A DNA stretch of 64,000 bases, taken from Streptomyces sp. GQFP. Its GTDB lineage: Bacteria > Actinomycetota > Actinomycetes > Streptomycetales > Streptomycetaceae. Positions 41,850-50,749 of the stretch are shown here, piece by piece. Location of the stretch: the NCBI RefSeq assembly GCF_021545335.1, contig NZ_CP089312.1, forward strand, positions 5,580,001 through 5,644,000, written 5' to 3'. The notes under the pieces are model-generated. The model made no database searches and was not told where the DNA came from. It worked only from the letters and a program-made list of their open reading frames with translations. Made by a program: the position numbers and the translations under genes. Each line of letters opens with the position of its first letter. Within the stretch, counting starts at the first letter, position 1.

Positions 41850-43109
41850 TCAAGCTTGCTTCAGGTCAAGAGGGTCGAGAGGGTCGAGAGGGCTGAGGGG
41901 GCTGCGGGGGCCGCGAGGTTTTTTGGGGCGGCCGTGGTGTCGTCGGGTTCCCAGTGCCAGTGATACGGCCGTCAGCGCGCTGTTGAACGAGACCTCCGCG
42001 AGGACGCCCGGGGCAGCCACCTGGTCGCCGGCGAGGTAGACGCCGTCGCCGCGTTCGATCGCGGGGCGGTCGCGCCAGCTCGTGCCGGGCAGGTCGACCG
42101 CGCCGGTGCGGCCGTTCGAGGTGGCCTCGCGGCGCCAGGTGACGCGGTCGCGCCAGCCGTCGAAGGCCAGGTCGAGCAGTTCCTCGGCACGGGCGATGCC
42201 CTCGGCGCGGGAGGCGCCCGGGGCGATCGGGAACTGGCCCTGGAGGAGCTGCTCGCCGGGCGGGGCGAGGGTGTGGTCCTGTGCGGTGAAGCGTTCCAGT
42301 CGGCCGGGGGCGTCCAGGTCGGAGACGACGTAGGGGTCGCCGCGCCGGGTCCGTACGGCGAGGTCGAGGAGGACGGTACGGGCGCCGGTCCAGGTGAGGG
42401 TGTCGTCGTGGAGGAGGCTGCGGGCGGCGGCCAGGGAGGTGGCGACGATGACCGGGGTGTCCGTGGGGAGCGTGTCGACGTGGGACAGGGTCTCCATCCG
42501 TACGCCCAGGTTCCAGGCGCGGGCGGCCATGCGGTCGATCACCGTGGCCCAGCCGCCGCGCGGGTGGTTGGCCTCGGGCGGGAGGGTCGCGGCTCGGCGC
42601 AGCCGTTCCTGGACGAAGGCGGCGGACAGGGCCCCCGGGGCGTGGTGGAAGAGGGTGACGGCGGAGTAGTGCGCGGCGGCCTGGGCGCCCTTCTCGCCCG
42701 CCTGCTCGGTGGCCCAGGTCATGAAGTCGACGTCCACAGGCGCCTGGTGGGCGCTGCGGCGGAGCAGCTTGAGCATCGCGAGGGGCGGGGTGCGGCGCAG
42801 GGTGCCCTGGTGACGGAAGTGGAATCGGGCGGCTTCGAGGGGCGGGAGTGGGGCGAGGGGGCCGATGAGGTCGCGGCGGGTGAGCCAGGTCCAGTGCGGG
42901 CCGCCGTTGTAGAGGGCGTGCGGGCCGTCGTTCGTGCGGTACGGCCCCTCGGCGGTGCGGCCTCGGCCGCCGAGGGTGTGGTGGGCCTCGTACACCGTGA
43001 CCTTGGCGCCTGCCTCCGCGGCGGCGATGGCGGCGGTGAGGCCGGCGAGGCCGCCGCCTATGACGGTGAGGGGGGTGTGGGGGCGGGTGTGGGTGTGGGT
43101 GCGGGCCAT
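41850..43109 (-). CDS. FAD-dependent NAD(P)-binding protein (phytoene-desaturase-like)
   Basis: 419 aa from ATG 43109 (MARTHTHTRPH), which has AAGGAG upstream. TVIGGGLAGLTAAIAAAEAG is the FAD Rossmann motif, VTVYEAHHTLGGRGRTAEGP the conserved GGR loop typical of phytoene desaturases and amine oxidases. The C-terminal DGVYLAGDQV motif completes the FAD site. The last 25 residues contain a Pro-Leu-Asp microrepeat (PLDPLDPLD) made by tandem DNA repeats at about 41870-41900. Substrate unknown; no carotenoid genes are adjacent. Confidence 0.8.
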   Translation of the reverse strand: MARTHTHTRPHTPLTVIGGGLAGLTAAIAAAEAGAKVTVYEAHHTLGGRGRTAEGPYRTNDGPHALYNGGPHWTWLTRRDLIGPLAPLPPLEAARFHFRHQGTLRRTPPLAMLKLLRRSAHQAPVDVDFMTWATEQAGEKGAQAAAHYSAVTLFHHAPGALSAAFVQERLRRAATLPPEANHPRGGWATVIDRMAARAWNLGVRMETLSHVDTLPTDTPVIVATSLAAARSLLHDDTLTWTGARTVLLDLAVRTRRGDPYVVSDLDAPGRLERFTAQDHTLAPPGEQLLQGQFPIAPGASRAEGIARAEELLDLAFDGWRDRVTWRREATSNGRTGAVDLPGTSWRDRPAIERGDGVYLAGDQVAAPGVLAEVSFNSALTAVSLALGTRRHHGRPKKPRGPRSPLSPLDPLDPLDLKQA

Positions 43110-43253
43110 GTCCGGGGGCTCCTTCTGGTGGGTGCCTTTCTGGGTTCCGTCGGTACGACTGGTTGAGGGGGCCGGAATGTGACATGAGGCGTGGTTCGGG
43201 GTGTGTTTTCGCAGGTCAGGTGGATTGTCGGTGGTGGGGTGCAGTATGGGGGC

Positions 43254-43952
43254 ATGGCTAGGCGTGTGGTGGGTGGAGCGGGTGGTCCCGGGGCCGGGGT
43301 GAAGGCTGCTCGGCGGGCCGAGGTGCGGTTGCCGGTGCTGGAGCCGTTCGGGGGTGGGGAGTTGGCGCCGGACGGGGACTATGACGGGCTGGAGTTCCGG
43401 GACGTCGACTTCGCGGGGCAGAACGGTGGGGGTGCCCGGTTCATGGACTGTGCGCTGACGGGGTGCGCGCTGGACGAGACCCGGCTGCACCATGCCCGGC
43501 TGCTCGACTCCGTCCTCACGGGCATACGGGGTGTCGGCACGAACCTTGCCGAGTCGACTCTGCGTGATGTGGAGCTGGTCGATGCGCGGTTGGGTGGGGT
43601 GCAGTTGCATGGGGCTGTGCTGGAGCGGGTGGTCGTGCGGGGCGGGAAGATCGACTATCTGAACCTGCGCAAGGCGAAGTTGAAGGACGTCGTCTTCGAG
43701 GGGTGCGTGTTGGTGGAGCCGGACTTCGGGGGTGCGGTGCTGGAGCGGGTGGAGTTTGTGGGCTGTGTGGTGAAGGGGGCGGACTTCAGTGCGGCGACGC
43801 TGAGGGATGTGGATTTGCGGGGGGCTGTGGAGTTGGGGTTCGCGCGGGGGGTGGATCGGTTGGCGGGGGCGGTGATCAGTCCTGTGCAGTTGCTTGATCT
43901 GGCGGGGGTGTTTGCGGCGGAGTTGGGGGTGCGGGTGGAGGGGGTTGGGTAG
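43254..43952 (+). CDS. Pentapeptide-repeat protein
   Basis: 232 aa. From about residue 45 it shows repeats with a hydrophobic residue every five positions (LEFRDVDFAG, CALTGCALDETRLHHARLLDSVLTG, STLRDVELVDARLGGVQLHGAVLERV, KLKDVVFEGCVLVEPDF), forming a right-handed quadrilateral beta helix. Some members mimic DNA and protect gyrase from quinolones; without further data no function is assigned. The gene starts about 145 bases from the FAD gene and is divergent from it. A repeat element follows its stop. Confidence 0.85.
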   Translation: MARRVVGGAGGPGAGVKAARRAEVRLPVLEPFGGGELAPDGDYDGLEFRDVDFAGQNGGGARFMDCALTGCALDETRLHHARLLDSVLTGIRGVGTNLAESTLRDVELVDARLGGVQLHGAVLERVVVRGGKIDYLNLRKAKLKDVVFEGCVLVEPDFGGAVLERVEFVGCVVKGADFSAATLRDVDLRGAVELGFARGVDRLAGAVISPVQLLDLAGVFAAELGVRVEGVG

Positions 43953-43959
43953 TTGTTTT

Positions 43960-44236
43960 CGCCCCCGCCGCCCCTACCCGTCCCATCCTTCTGGGGGCTG
44001 CGCCCCCAGACCCCCCTTTCGGCCTGAACGGCCTCGTCCTCAAACGCCGGACGGGCTGGAGGGTGGTGGCGGCCGGGTGGGTGGGAAAGTCGCGCTGAAC
44101 GCGCTCGTCCTCAAGCGCCGGATGGGCTGGTTTGTCAGCCCGTCCGGCGCTTGAGGACAAGGCCCGTTCAGGGCCGTAGCGGGGGTCTGGGGGCGCAGCC
44201 CCCAGAAGGATGGGACGGGTAGGGGCGGCGGGGGCG
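43960..44236. repeat. Long inverted repeat family 1, copy B
   Basis: Starts CGCCCCCGCCGCCCCTACCC at 43960; the inverse arm ends at 44236. The two halves are longer and less regular than copy C, with extra CGTCCTCAAGCGCCGG segments in the middle (44107-44160). It fills the space between the convergent pentapeptide and hypothetical genes. Confidence 0.85.
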
Positions 44237-44254
44237 AGAAACCTCCAGAATCGG

Positions 44255-44755
44255 TCAGCGCACCCTCGGGAAGCGGGCCTGCAGTGTCCAGATGGCCGGG
44301 TTCTCGCCGAGGGCGTCGTGGAGGTCCGTCAGGTCCGCCACGATGTCGTGGAGGAAATCCCTTGCCTCCTTGCGGAGTTCGGCGTGGGAGAAGGTGAGCG
44401 GAGGCTCCTCCGCCGGCATCCAGTCGGACTCGATGTCCACCCACCCGAAGCGGCGCTGGAACAGCATGCGGTCGGTGGACTCGGTGAAGTCCAGTTCCGC
44501 GTACTGGGGGCGGGAGGCGCGGGAGCCCGCGGGGTCCTGGTCCAGCTGTTCCACGATGTCGCACAGCGCCCACGCGAAGTCGAGCACCGGCACCCATCCC
44601 CAGGCTGTGGACAACTCCCGGTCCGCCTTGGTGTCCGCGAGGTAGACGTCACCGCAGAACAGATCGTGGCGGAGTGTGTGGACGTCCGCGCGGCGGTAGT
44701 CGGTCTGCGGGGGGTCCGGGAAGCGGTTGGAGAGGGCGTAGCCGATATCGAGCAC
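44255..44755 (-). CDS. Conserved hypothetical protein
   Basis: About 166 aa from GTG 44755 (MLDIGYALSNRFPDPPQ). Earlier in-frame starts would need to lie in the terminator of terD, so I prefer this one; no strong ribosome site is visible. The sequence is rich in aromatic and acidic residues (STAWGWVPVLDFAWALCDIVEQLD, FQRRFGWVDIESDW) and fits small soluble proteins found in Streptomyces near terD. I know no function; an immunity-type role is only a guess. Confidence 0.6.
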   Translation of the reverse strand: MLDIGYALSNRFPDPPQTDYRRADVHTLRHDLFCGDVYLADTKADRELSTAWGWVPVLDFAWALCDIVEQLDQDPAGSRASRPQYAELDFTESTDRMLFQRRFGWVDIESDWMPAEEPPLTFSHAELRKEARDFLHDIVADLTDLHDALGENPAIWTLQARFPRVR

Positions 44756-44810
44756 GGAGGTGATGGTGTCATGGCACGGCGGGATTCCCGTCCGGGAACC
44801 TTGAACCGCG

Positions 44811-44854
44811 AAAGCCCCCGGCCCAGACGCCAATCGCGCTCGGCCAGGGGCTTT
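44811..44854. terminator. Terminator after terD
   Basis: AAAGCCCCCGGCC (44811-44823) pairs with GGCCAGGGGCTTT (44842-44854) with one mismatch, flanked by A and T runs so that it can work in both directions. It sits 30 bases past the terD stop. Confidence 0.8.
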
Positions 44855-44883
44855 TCAGCCGCCGTTACGACTCAGACCACGGC

Positions 44884-45459
44884 TCAGACGTTGACGCCGA
44901 AGTCCTGGGCGATGCCCACCAGGCCCGAGGCGTAGCCCTGGCCGACCGCGCGGAACTTCCACTCCGCGCCGTTGCGGTACAGCTCGCCGAAGACCATCGC
45001 CGTCTCCGTCGCCGCGTCCTCCGAGAGGTCGTAGCGGGCGATCTCCGCGCCGCCGGCCTCGTTCAGGATGCGGATGTAGGCGTTGCGGACCTGGCCGAAG
45101 TTCTGCGAGCGGTTCTCGGCGTCGTAGATCGAGACCGGGAAGACGATCTTGTCGATGTCGGCCGGGAGGCCGGCGAGGTTGACCTTGATCGCCTCGTCGT
45201 CGCCCGCGCCCTCGCCCGTGCGGTTGTCGCCGGTGTGGACGATCGTGCTGTCCGGGGTCTGCTTGTTGTTGAAGAAGACGAAGTGGCCGTCCGAGTAGAC
45301 CTTGCCTTCCAGGTTGACCGCGATCGCCGAGGCGTCGAGGTCGAAGTCCGTGCCGGTGGTGGTGCGGACGTCCCAGCCGAGGCCCACGGTGACGGCGGTC
45401 AGGCCCGGAGCCTCCTTGGTGAGCGAGACGTTGCCACCCTTGGACAGGCTTACAGCCAT
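44884..45459 (-). CDS. terD: TerD-family stress / tellurium resistance protein
   Basis: 191 aa. The TerD fold binds calcium; the conserved acidic segments [12 protein letters not shown] and [21 protein letters not shown] are present, and [25 protein letters not shown] is typical. Such proteins take part in stress signalling and tellurite resistance, often in several copies per Streptomyces genome. ATG 45459 with an AAGGA site. No other ter genes are adjacent. Confidence 0.9.
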   Translation of the reverse strand: MAVSLSKGGNVSLTKEAPGLTAVTVGLGWDVRTTTGTDFDLDASAIAVNLEGKVYSDGHFVFFNNKQTPDSTIVHTGDNRTGEGAGDDEAIKVNLAGLPADIDKIVFPVSIYDAENRSQNFGQVRNAYIRILNEAGGAEIARYDLSEDAATETAMVFGELYRNGAEWKFRAVGQGYASGLVGIAQDFGVNV

Positions 45460-45643
45460 TGTTGGGAGTCCTTCCCTCGTTTTTTGACGTACGTGCGTGC
45501 GGTGACGAAGCTACCGTCACCTCCTTGAACGCCGACGGGGGTACCGAAGGTTCCGCGCGGCTTTACTTTCTTTACCTGTTTTGACGGCCCGCCCGGCGAA
45601 AACGGGGTGACGTGGACCGGACAGCCGCGCGACCATGGTGGGC

Positions 45644-46072
45644 ATGTCCGGTCCCTACCTCATCCGTGGCTCCGTCTCGCTCCCCGAGGCCGAGCTGATG
45701 TGGCGTTTCTCGCGGTCCGGCGGGCCGGGCGGGCAGCACGTCAACACCAGTGACTCCAAGGTCGAGCTGAGCCTCGACCTCGCGAACACCGAGTCGCTGC
45801 CCGAGGTGTGGAAGCGGCGCGCCCTGGAGCGTCTCGCCGGACGGCTCGTCGACGGAGTCGTCACCGTCCGCTCCTCCGAGCACCGCTCGCAGTGGCGCAA
45901 CCGTGAGGCGGCGGCCGTACGCCTGGCCGCCCTGCTCGCCGAGGCCACCGCGCCGCCGCCGAAGCCGCGCACCCCCACCCGTATCCCGCGCGGAATCAAT
46001 GAACGCCGTTTGCGGCAGAAGAAAGCGCGCGCGGATGTGAAGCGGGGCCGTACCGGACGTGACTGGGGTTAG
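45644..46072 (+). CDS. arfB: Peptidyl-tRNA hydrolase ArfB (class I release-factor-like, YaeJ)
   Basis: 142 aa. The core SRSGGPGGQHVNTSDSKVEL contains the GGQ catalytic motif of release factors without a codon-recognition domain, and the basic C-terminal tail (RRLRQKKARADVKRGR) enters the ribosomal mRNA channel. It frees ribosomes stalled without a stop codon. The start ATG 45644 was chosen over 45635 by similarity to the family N-terminus (MSGPYLIRG). Confidence 0.92.
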   Translation: MSGPYLIRGSVSLPEAELMWRFSRSGGPGGQHVNTSDSKVELSLDLANTESLPEVWKRRALERLAGRLVDGVVTVRSSEHRSQWRNREAAAVRLAALLAEATAPPPKPRTPTRIPRGINERRLRQKKARADVKRGRTGRDWG

Positions 46073-46284
46073 CGGGACCGGAGTTGGTCGGTAACCGGTC
46101 GCCGCGATCACCGGATCGGTGGCGCCGGATGAATGATCGTGAATTTCCGAACGGCCGGGAGAAAGAACCGTGGAACGGCCCCGGGAATGAATTTCTCGCC
46201 GTGGGATGCGAATCACACCGATGGTGATGGTGATGGTGATGGCCGACCCCGACCCTAGCCCCAACCCCAACCCCAAGCCCTCGT
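46073..46284. other. Spacer with microsatellites
   Basis: Between convergent arfB and GNAT genes. The stretch 46217-46240 has ATGGTG repeats, and 46243-46280 has CCCCAA/CCCGAC-type repeats. There are no ORFs of note. The region from 46110 to 46210 has lower GC. Confidence 0.5.
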
Positions 46285-46755
46285 CTACGTCAGTTTCAGT
46301 ACCCCTACCGTCTGGCCCCCGCTCGTCTCCCCGGTCGGGGTGAAGCCCAGCGCCAGATAGAAGGGCTCGGGGCCGGTCGGGCCGGGGTGCCAGGTGACGT
46401 ATAGGTCGGTGCCGCCTCGGCGGCGGATCTCGGCTGCGACGGACTCGACGGCGAAGCGGCCGTAGCCCTTGCCCTGTTCGGCGGCCGCGATGTTCAGGCG
46501 CCAGAGGCCGGAGCGCAGGTCGGCGCCCGTGCCGTCCCAGGCGATGTCGAAGAAGGCCATGAGGAAACCGACGGGCCGCTCCCCGTCGAGGATCAGCCGG
46601 GGCCAGGCGGTGCGCGGATGGACGTACGCCTCCGCCAGGGACTTCATGACCGGCGAGACCGCGTGTTCCTGGTCCGGGCGGACCCGTACGGCGACGGCCG
46701 CGTCGAAGTTGTCGGAGCTGATCCGCTCCAGCCGCAGCGCGTCGTTCGTCGTCAT
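46285..46755 (-). CDS. GNAT-family N-acetyltransferase
   Basis: 156 aa. The acetyl-CoA loop reads IAAAEQGKGYGRFAVESV (Q/RxxGxG/A), followed by GGTDLYVTWHPGPTGPEPFYLALGF, the usual last strand and helix. Substrate unknown. ATG 46755. Monocistronic. Confidence 0.85.
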   Translation of the reverse strand: MTTNDALRLERISSDNFDAAVAVRVRPDQEHAVSPVMKSLAEAYVHPRTAWPRLILDGERPVGFLMAFFDIAWDGTGADLRSGLWRLNIAAAEQGKGYGRFAVESVAAEIRRRGGTDLYVTWHPGPTGPEPFYLALGFTPTGETSGGQTVGVLKLT

Positions 46756-46803
46756 ACGGGCAACCTAAGCAGCCCGGTACCTACGTGACCAGCGAGTTTC
46801 CCG

Positions 46804-47322
46804 TCAGCCCAGCTGGCGGTAGCGGCCCCGGAAGTACGCCAGCGGGCCGCCGTCCGCGCTCGGTGTCGTCGCCGTCAGGACGCGGCCGATGATCAGGGTG
46901 TGGTCGCCCGCCGGGATCCGCTGCTCCGTGCGGCACTCCAGGTTCGCCAGGGCGCCGCCCACCAGGGGAGCGCCGGACGCGCCGCCCCGGACGTACGGGA
47001 TGTCCTCGAAGAGGAGGCGGTCGCTGATGCGGCCCTTCATGGCGAAGCGGCCCGCGATGTGCCGCTGGCTCTCGGCGAGGACGGAGACCGCCCACAGGGG
47101 CTGTTCGGCGAGCAGGTCGTCCATCCGGGAGCCCTCGCGCACGCTGACCATGACCAGGGGCGGGTCCAGGGAGACCGACAGGAAGGCGGTCGCCGTCATG
47201 CCGACGTCCTCGCCGACCGGCGCCTGGGGGTCGTCGGCGTCGAGGGACGCCTCCCGTGCGGTCACCAGGACCACGCCCGAGGCCAGGCGGGACATGGCGG
47301 CGCGGAAGTCGTCGTTGCTCAC
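46804..47322 (-). CDS. Flavin reductase-like domain protein
   Basis: 172 aa from GTG 47322 (MSNDDFRAAMSRLASG); a Pro-rich extension of 29 residues from GTG 47409 is possible. The flavin-reductase fold is shown by FRAAMSRLASGVVLVTA, MTATAFLSVSLDPPLVMVSV and GDHTLIIGRVL. Such proteins pass reduced FMN or FAD to a monooxygenase; the partner is not apparent. Confidence 0.85.
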   Translation of the reverse strand: MSNDDFRAAMSRLASGVVLVTAREASLDADDPQAPVGEDVGMTATAFLSVSLDPPLVMVSVREGSRMDDLLAEQPLWAVSVLAESQRHIAGRFAMKGRISDRLLFEDIPYVRGGASGAPLVGGALANLECRTEQRIPAGDHTLIIGRVLTATTPSADGGPLAYFRGRYRQLG

Positions 47323-47409
47323 GCCCCCAGGATGCCCGCCCGGAGGGGCAGGGGTGGCATGGGGGGCGGGCGAGGCGGGTACGGCAGGTACGGCAGGGGG
47401 AGTCAGCAC

Positions 47410-47775
47410 ACTGGAAAACGTATGCGGCGTTCCTGTCCCACCACATCGGACCAGCGCCCGAACCCGGACCTAGGACTCCCGACCGAGATCCCGACCGAGA
47501 TCCCGATCAAGGTCCTTGCCGATTCCCAACGGGCGGTAAAGATCGGGAACGGCCACGCCGACCTCTTCTCCCCCGTATCCTCGCTCGTAGTATCCGCACA
47601 GATACAAAGTTTGCGTTCAGTAAACGCACAGGGGGAACCCAGAAACTCCACTCAATTGCTCATCTTTCGCTGTGACTTGAGTCACAGGTGCCCCTTTTTG
47701 TTGACCCTGTGTACCGAGTGGGCAGCGCGCTGTGATTCAGTGGCGGGGATGGTGGGATAGGCGGAGGGAGGGCGA
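47410..47775. promoter_or_regulatory. Spacer upstream of cdgB with a tandem 12-mer
   Basis: 366 bases between the divergent flavin reductase gene and cdgB. GACCGAGATCCC occurs twice in tandem near 47480-47505. A BldD-like site lies at 47701-47717. No gene called. Confidence 0.5.
47701..47717 (+). promoter_or_regulatory. BldD box upstream of cdgB
   Basis: TTGACCCTGTGTACCGA matches the BldD consensus nTnACnCnGnGTnAnTn at 9 of 11 fixed positions. It is 59 bases before the ATG. BldD control of cdgB is known in S. coelicolor; that this site is used here is inference. Confidence 0.65.
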
Positions 47776-49512
47776 ATGGAGACCGACCAGGAGCCGTACG
47801 TCCGTCTCGCGACCTTGCGGCAGCTGCACCAGGTCATGGCGGACATGAACACCGCGCGCAGTCTGGCGGACACACTCCAGACCGTCGCCGACGGGGTCGT
47901 GAACGGCCTCGGTTACGAGCTGGCGTGCGTCAATCTCGTCCGCCCCGACGGCGATCTCGTCGTCGCCGCCTTCGCCGGGAACTCCGCCGCCGAGGCCCTC
48001 ATCACCGGCCGGGTCGGCTCCCGCGACTCCTGGGAGCGCCGGCTCGCGATGGGCGAGGTCTGGGGCGATCTGGTCTTCATACCGCACACCGAGGGCTGGG
48101 TCCTCGACGACGACGACGTCCCGCAGTGGTACACCGACGGCCCCGCCCCGCGTTTCGAGGACGAGTGGCACCCCTCGGACCGGCTCTTCGCCCCGATGTT
48201 CACGCCCAGCGTGCCCGGCGGCAGCAGCTGCGGCGAACTGATCGGCGTCCTGTCCGTGGACCGGCCCCGCAACGGCCGCCGGCCGGGCGCTTGGGGCAAG
48301 GAAGCGCTCCAGATGTACGCCTTTCAGGCCGCGATCGCGATCAGCAACGCACGTCTACGCGCGAATATGCAGCGGGCACTGGTCAGACTCGAACGCGAGC
48401 AGCAGGCGCTGCGGGCCAGCGAGGAGAGTTTCCGGCAGGCCTTCGAGTACGCCCCCTCCGGCATGGCCATAGCCGAGATGGGCGGCGACCAGCACGGGCG
48501 AATACTCCGCACCAACGACGCCCTGTGCCGCCTCCTGGGCCGCCCCGCCTCCGCGATGCGCCGCTACGCCTTCTCCGACCTCGTGCACCCCGAGGACATC
48601 GGCACCCTGCTCCGCACCTCCGCCGAGGGCGGGCGCGCCGAACTCCGGCTCTGTCGCCGTGACGGCTCCTATCTGTGGGTGTCGCTGCGCAACTCGGTCG
48701 TCGCGGACGCCGCCGACGGCCCGCGCTTCCTGCTCACCCACGTCGAGGACATAGAGGAGCGCAAGCGCCGCGAGCTGCAGCTCGCCCACCGCGCCTCCCA
48801 CGACTCCCTGACCGGCCTGCCGAACTCCGCCGAACTGCGCTCCCGGCTCAGCGCCCGCCTCTGCCAGCGCCCGCAGTCGGCGGAGCCAGGGCTGGTCGAG
48901 TCGGTCGACGCGGCCTACGGCAACACCCAGCCCGACCCGTACGGCCGCAACGACCAGTACACGGCGACGGCGACGCCCGTGGCGGCCGACGGCACGCTCC
49001 AGACGTACGACGCGAACGGCCACGCCTTCGCCCTCCGCGGCGCCTCCGAGGGGTACGGCGCCTACGACCACCACGTCCACACGGTCGCCCCCGAGGGTGA
49101 GAAGGACGACGGCACGAAGGGGCTCGCGGTTCTCTTCTGCGACCTCGACGGCTTCAAGTCGATCAACGACCGCTTCGGGCACAACGCCGGCGACGCGGTA
49201 CTGATCGAGGTGGCCCGGCGGCTCGGCCGCGCCGTGCGAGACGGCGACACGGTGGCCCGGCTCGGCGGCGACGAGTTCGTCGTACTCGCCGACGGCCTCG
49301 GCCGGGCCGACGCCCAGGACCTGGCCGTACGCCTGCGCAACGAGATCATCCAGCCCATCCGGGTCGACGGCCGCGCGATGCGGGTCGGCGGGAGCTTCGG
49401 CATCGGGTGGGCCCAGTGCGGGATGACGGCGGACGAGGTCCTGAAGTCCGCCGACGAACGGATGTACGTCGAGAAACGATCTCGTCCCAAACAGCACCGC
49501 CGGGCTGGATGA
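47776..49512 (+). CDS. cdgB: Diguanylate cyclase CdgB (GAF-PAS-GGDEF)
   Basis: 578 aa. GAF-like domain (about 10-200), PAS/PAC (about 215-330, with SGMAIAEMGGDQHGRILRTND), then GGDEF (about 340-570). The active motif RLGGDEFVV is intact and an RxxD inhibitory site (RDGD) lies five residues upstream. The GGDEF domain is interrupted by a 90-residue low-complexity Tyr/Gly insert (about 375-460). It makes cyclic di-GMP, the BldD cofactor that holds streptomycetes in vegetative growth. Matches the position and domain order of S. coelicolor SCO4281 as I remember it. Confidence 0.9.
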   Translation: METDQEPYVRLATLRQLHQVMADMNTARSLADTLQTVADGVVNGLGYELACVNLVRPDGDLVVAAFAGNSAAEALITGRVGSRDSWERRLAMGEVWGDLVFIPHTEGWVLDDDDVPQWYTDGPAPRFEDEWHPSDRLFAPMFTPSVPGGSSCGELIGVLSVDRPRNGRRPGAWGKEALQMYAFQAAIAISNARLRANMQRALVRLEREQQALRASEESFRQAFEYAPSGMAIAEMGGDQHGRILRTNDALCRLLGRPASAMRRYAFSDLVHPEDIGTLLRTSAEGGRAELRLCRRDGSYLWVSLRNSVVADAADGPRFLLTHVEDIEERKRRELQLAHRASHDSLTGLPNSAELRSRLSARLCQRPQSAEPGLVESVDAAYGNTQPDPYGRNDQYTATATPVAADGTLQTYDANGHAFALRGASEGYGAYDHHVHTVAPEGEKDDGTKGLAVLFCDLDGFKSINDRFGHNAGDAVLIEVARRLGRAVRDGDTVARLGGDEFVVLADGLGRADAQDLAVRLRNEIIQPIRVDGRAMRVGGSFGIGWAQCGMTADEVLKSADERMYVEKRSRPKQHRRAG

Positions 49513-49670
49513 TCACCAGGTCGGTGGCCTGCCGGTGACCCCGTGCGGGCAGAGTCACCCGTTTGGGGCAGTGGGAGCGGGTAGGCTCGCTATTCGCATT
49601 GCATGTTTCACAGAACCCCGCAACACCCCCGCAGTAGTCCCACCCCGCACCTGTTGAGGAGTACCAAGGG

Positions 49671-50669
49671 ATGACGCCCGGCAACAGCGGCGCGAGCACG
49701 CCCGAGGACGACGATCCGTTCGGCTACCTGTACGAAGACGGTCAGGCCAACGGAGCACAGCCGCCGTCCGGCGGTTACGGCTACCCGAACTCGGTCGGCC
49801 GGGTGCGGCCGGTCGGCGAGCGTCAGTACAGCCCGTCGGCGGGCCCGGGACAGGGTCCCGGCCAGGGCCCGCAGCCGGCGTACGGCCAGACCGCCCCGAC
49901 CGCGCAGTACGGCCAGGCGGTCCCGCAGCAGGGGGCGTACGGCAGCAGCCCGAACGCCCACTACCAGGCCCCCGAGGCCTTCGGCGGCGGCCCCACGGGT
50001 CCCCAGCAGCAGCACGCGTACAGCGGTGGCAACGGCAGAGGCGGGCGGGGCGGCGGGCCCAACACCAAGGGGCTGCTGATCGGCGCGATCGCGGTGGTCG
50101 CCGCGGTCGTCATCGGGATCGGCGTGGCCATGATGGGCGGCGACGGCGACAACGAGGGCGCGGGCGGCGACGCCAGCGCGTCCGCGTCGACCGGGCAGAG
50201 CGCGTCGCCGTCCCCGTCGGCCAGCGCCTCGGCGTCCGCCGACGCGGAGCTGCCGACCATCGACGCGAAGGCGCTGCTGCTCGGCGGTGGCGCCAGCGCG
50301 GTGTCGGACGTCGAGGGTGCGCAGGCCGCCGGCGGTGTCTATGTGGGCAACTTCAACAACGTGGGCGCGTCGGTCACGTGGAACGTGAGCGGGATCGCGA
50401 AGGAGGGGGAGTACCGGCTGTACGTCAACTACGGCGTGCCCGGTAAGGACGCCTCCGCGACGCTGACGGTCAATGGGACGGCGCAGTCTCGGCCGCTGAA
50501 CCTGAGCAACTTCGCGAAGGCCGCCGAGGGGGACTATGCGAAGGGGTGGACGAACACGTGGGCGTCCGTCCAGCTGAACAAGGGCACGAACACGATCAAG
50601 ATCTCCTGTGAGCAGGGGGATCAGTGTGATGTGAATCTGGATCAGCTGTATCTGGCTGCTGCTGAGTAG
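49671..50669 (+). CDS. Membrane-anchored protein with C-terminal carbohydrate-binding (CBM6/35-like) domain
   Basis: 332 aa. A low-complexity cytoplasmic part rich in Gly, Pro, Gln and Tyr (1-130), a single transmembrane helix (GLLIGAIAVVAAVVIGIGVAMM, about 134-155), an Ala/Ser stalk, and a C-terminal jelly-roll (about 215-332: GAQAAGGVYVGNFNNVGASVTWNVSGI...DQLYL) like family 6/35 carbohydrate-binding modules. It probably displays the module outside to bind a polysaccharide. TTGAGGAG lies 12 bases before ATG 49671. Confidence 0.75.
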   Translation: MTPGNSGASTPEDDDPFGYLYEDGQANGAQPPSGGYGYPNSVGRVRPVGERQYSPSAGPGQGPGQGPQPAYGQTAPTAQYGQAVPQQGAYGSSPNAHYQAPEAFGGGPTGPQQQHAYSGGNGRGGRGGGPNTKGLLIGAIAVVAAVVIGIGVAMMGGDGDNEGAGGDASASASTGQSASPSPSASASASADAELPTIDAKALLLGGGASAVSDVEGAQAAGGVYVGNFNNVGASVTWNVSGIAKEGEYRLYVNYGVPGKDASATLTVNGTAQSRPLNLSNFAKAAEGDYAKGWTNTWASVQLNKGTNTIKISCEQGDQCDVNLDQLYLAAAE

Positions 50670-50704
50670 GGGCTGCTGGGGTTCGGGGTTTCGTCCGCGG
50701 GCCG

Positions 50705-50748
50705 GTGGGGGTTTGTCGCGCAGTTCCCCGCGCCCCTGAAGGGGCGCG
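50705..50748 (+). repeat. Short terminator-like repeat family 2 (copy 3)
   Basis: GTGGGGGTTTGTCGCGCAGT then TCCCCGCGCCCCTGAAGGGG with the CGCG hairpin CGCGCCCCTgaaGGGGCGCG. It lies after the carbohydrate-binding gene and just past the convergent kinase gene, so it can terminate either. Confidence 0.8.
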
Positions 50749-50749
50749 T

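Noticed and set aside
46217-46280. A possible small repeat-coded peptide
   Set aside because: ATGGTG and CCCCAA microsatellites fill an intergenic gap; there is no ribosome site, and the frames have no conserved feature.
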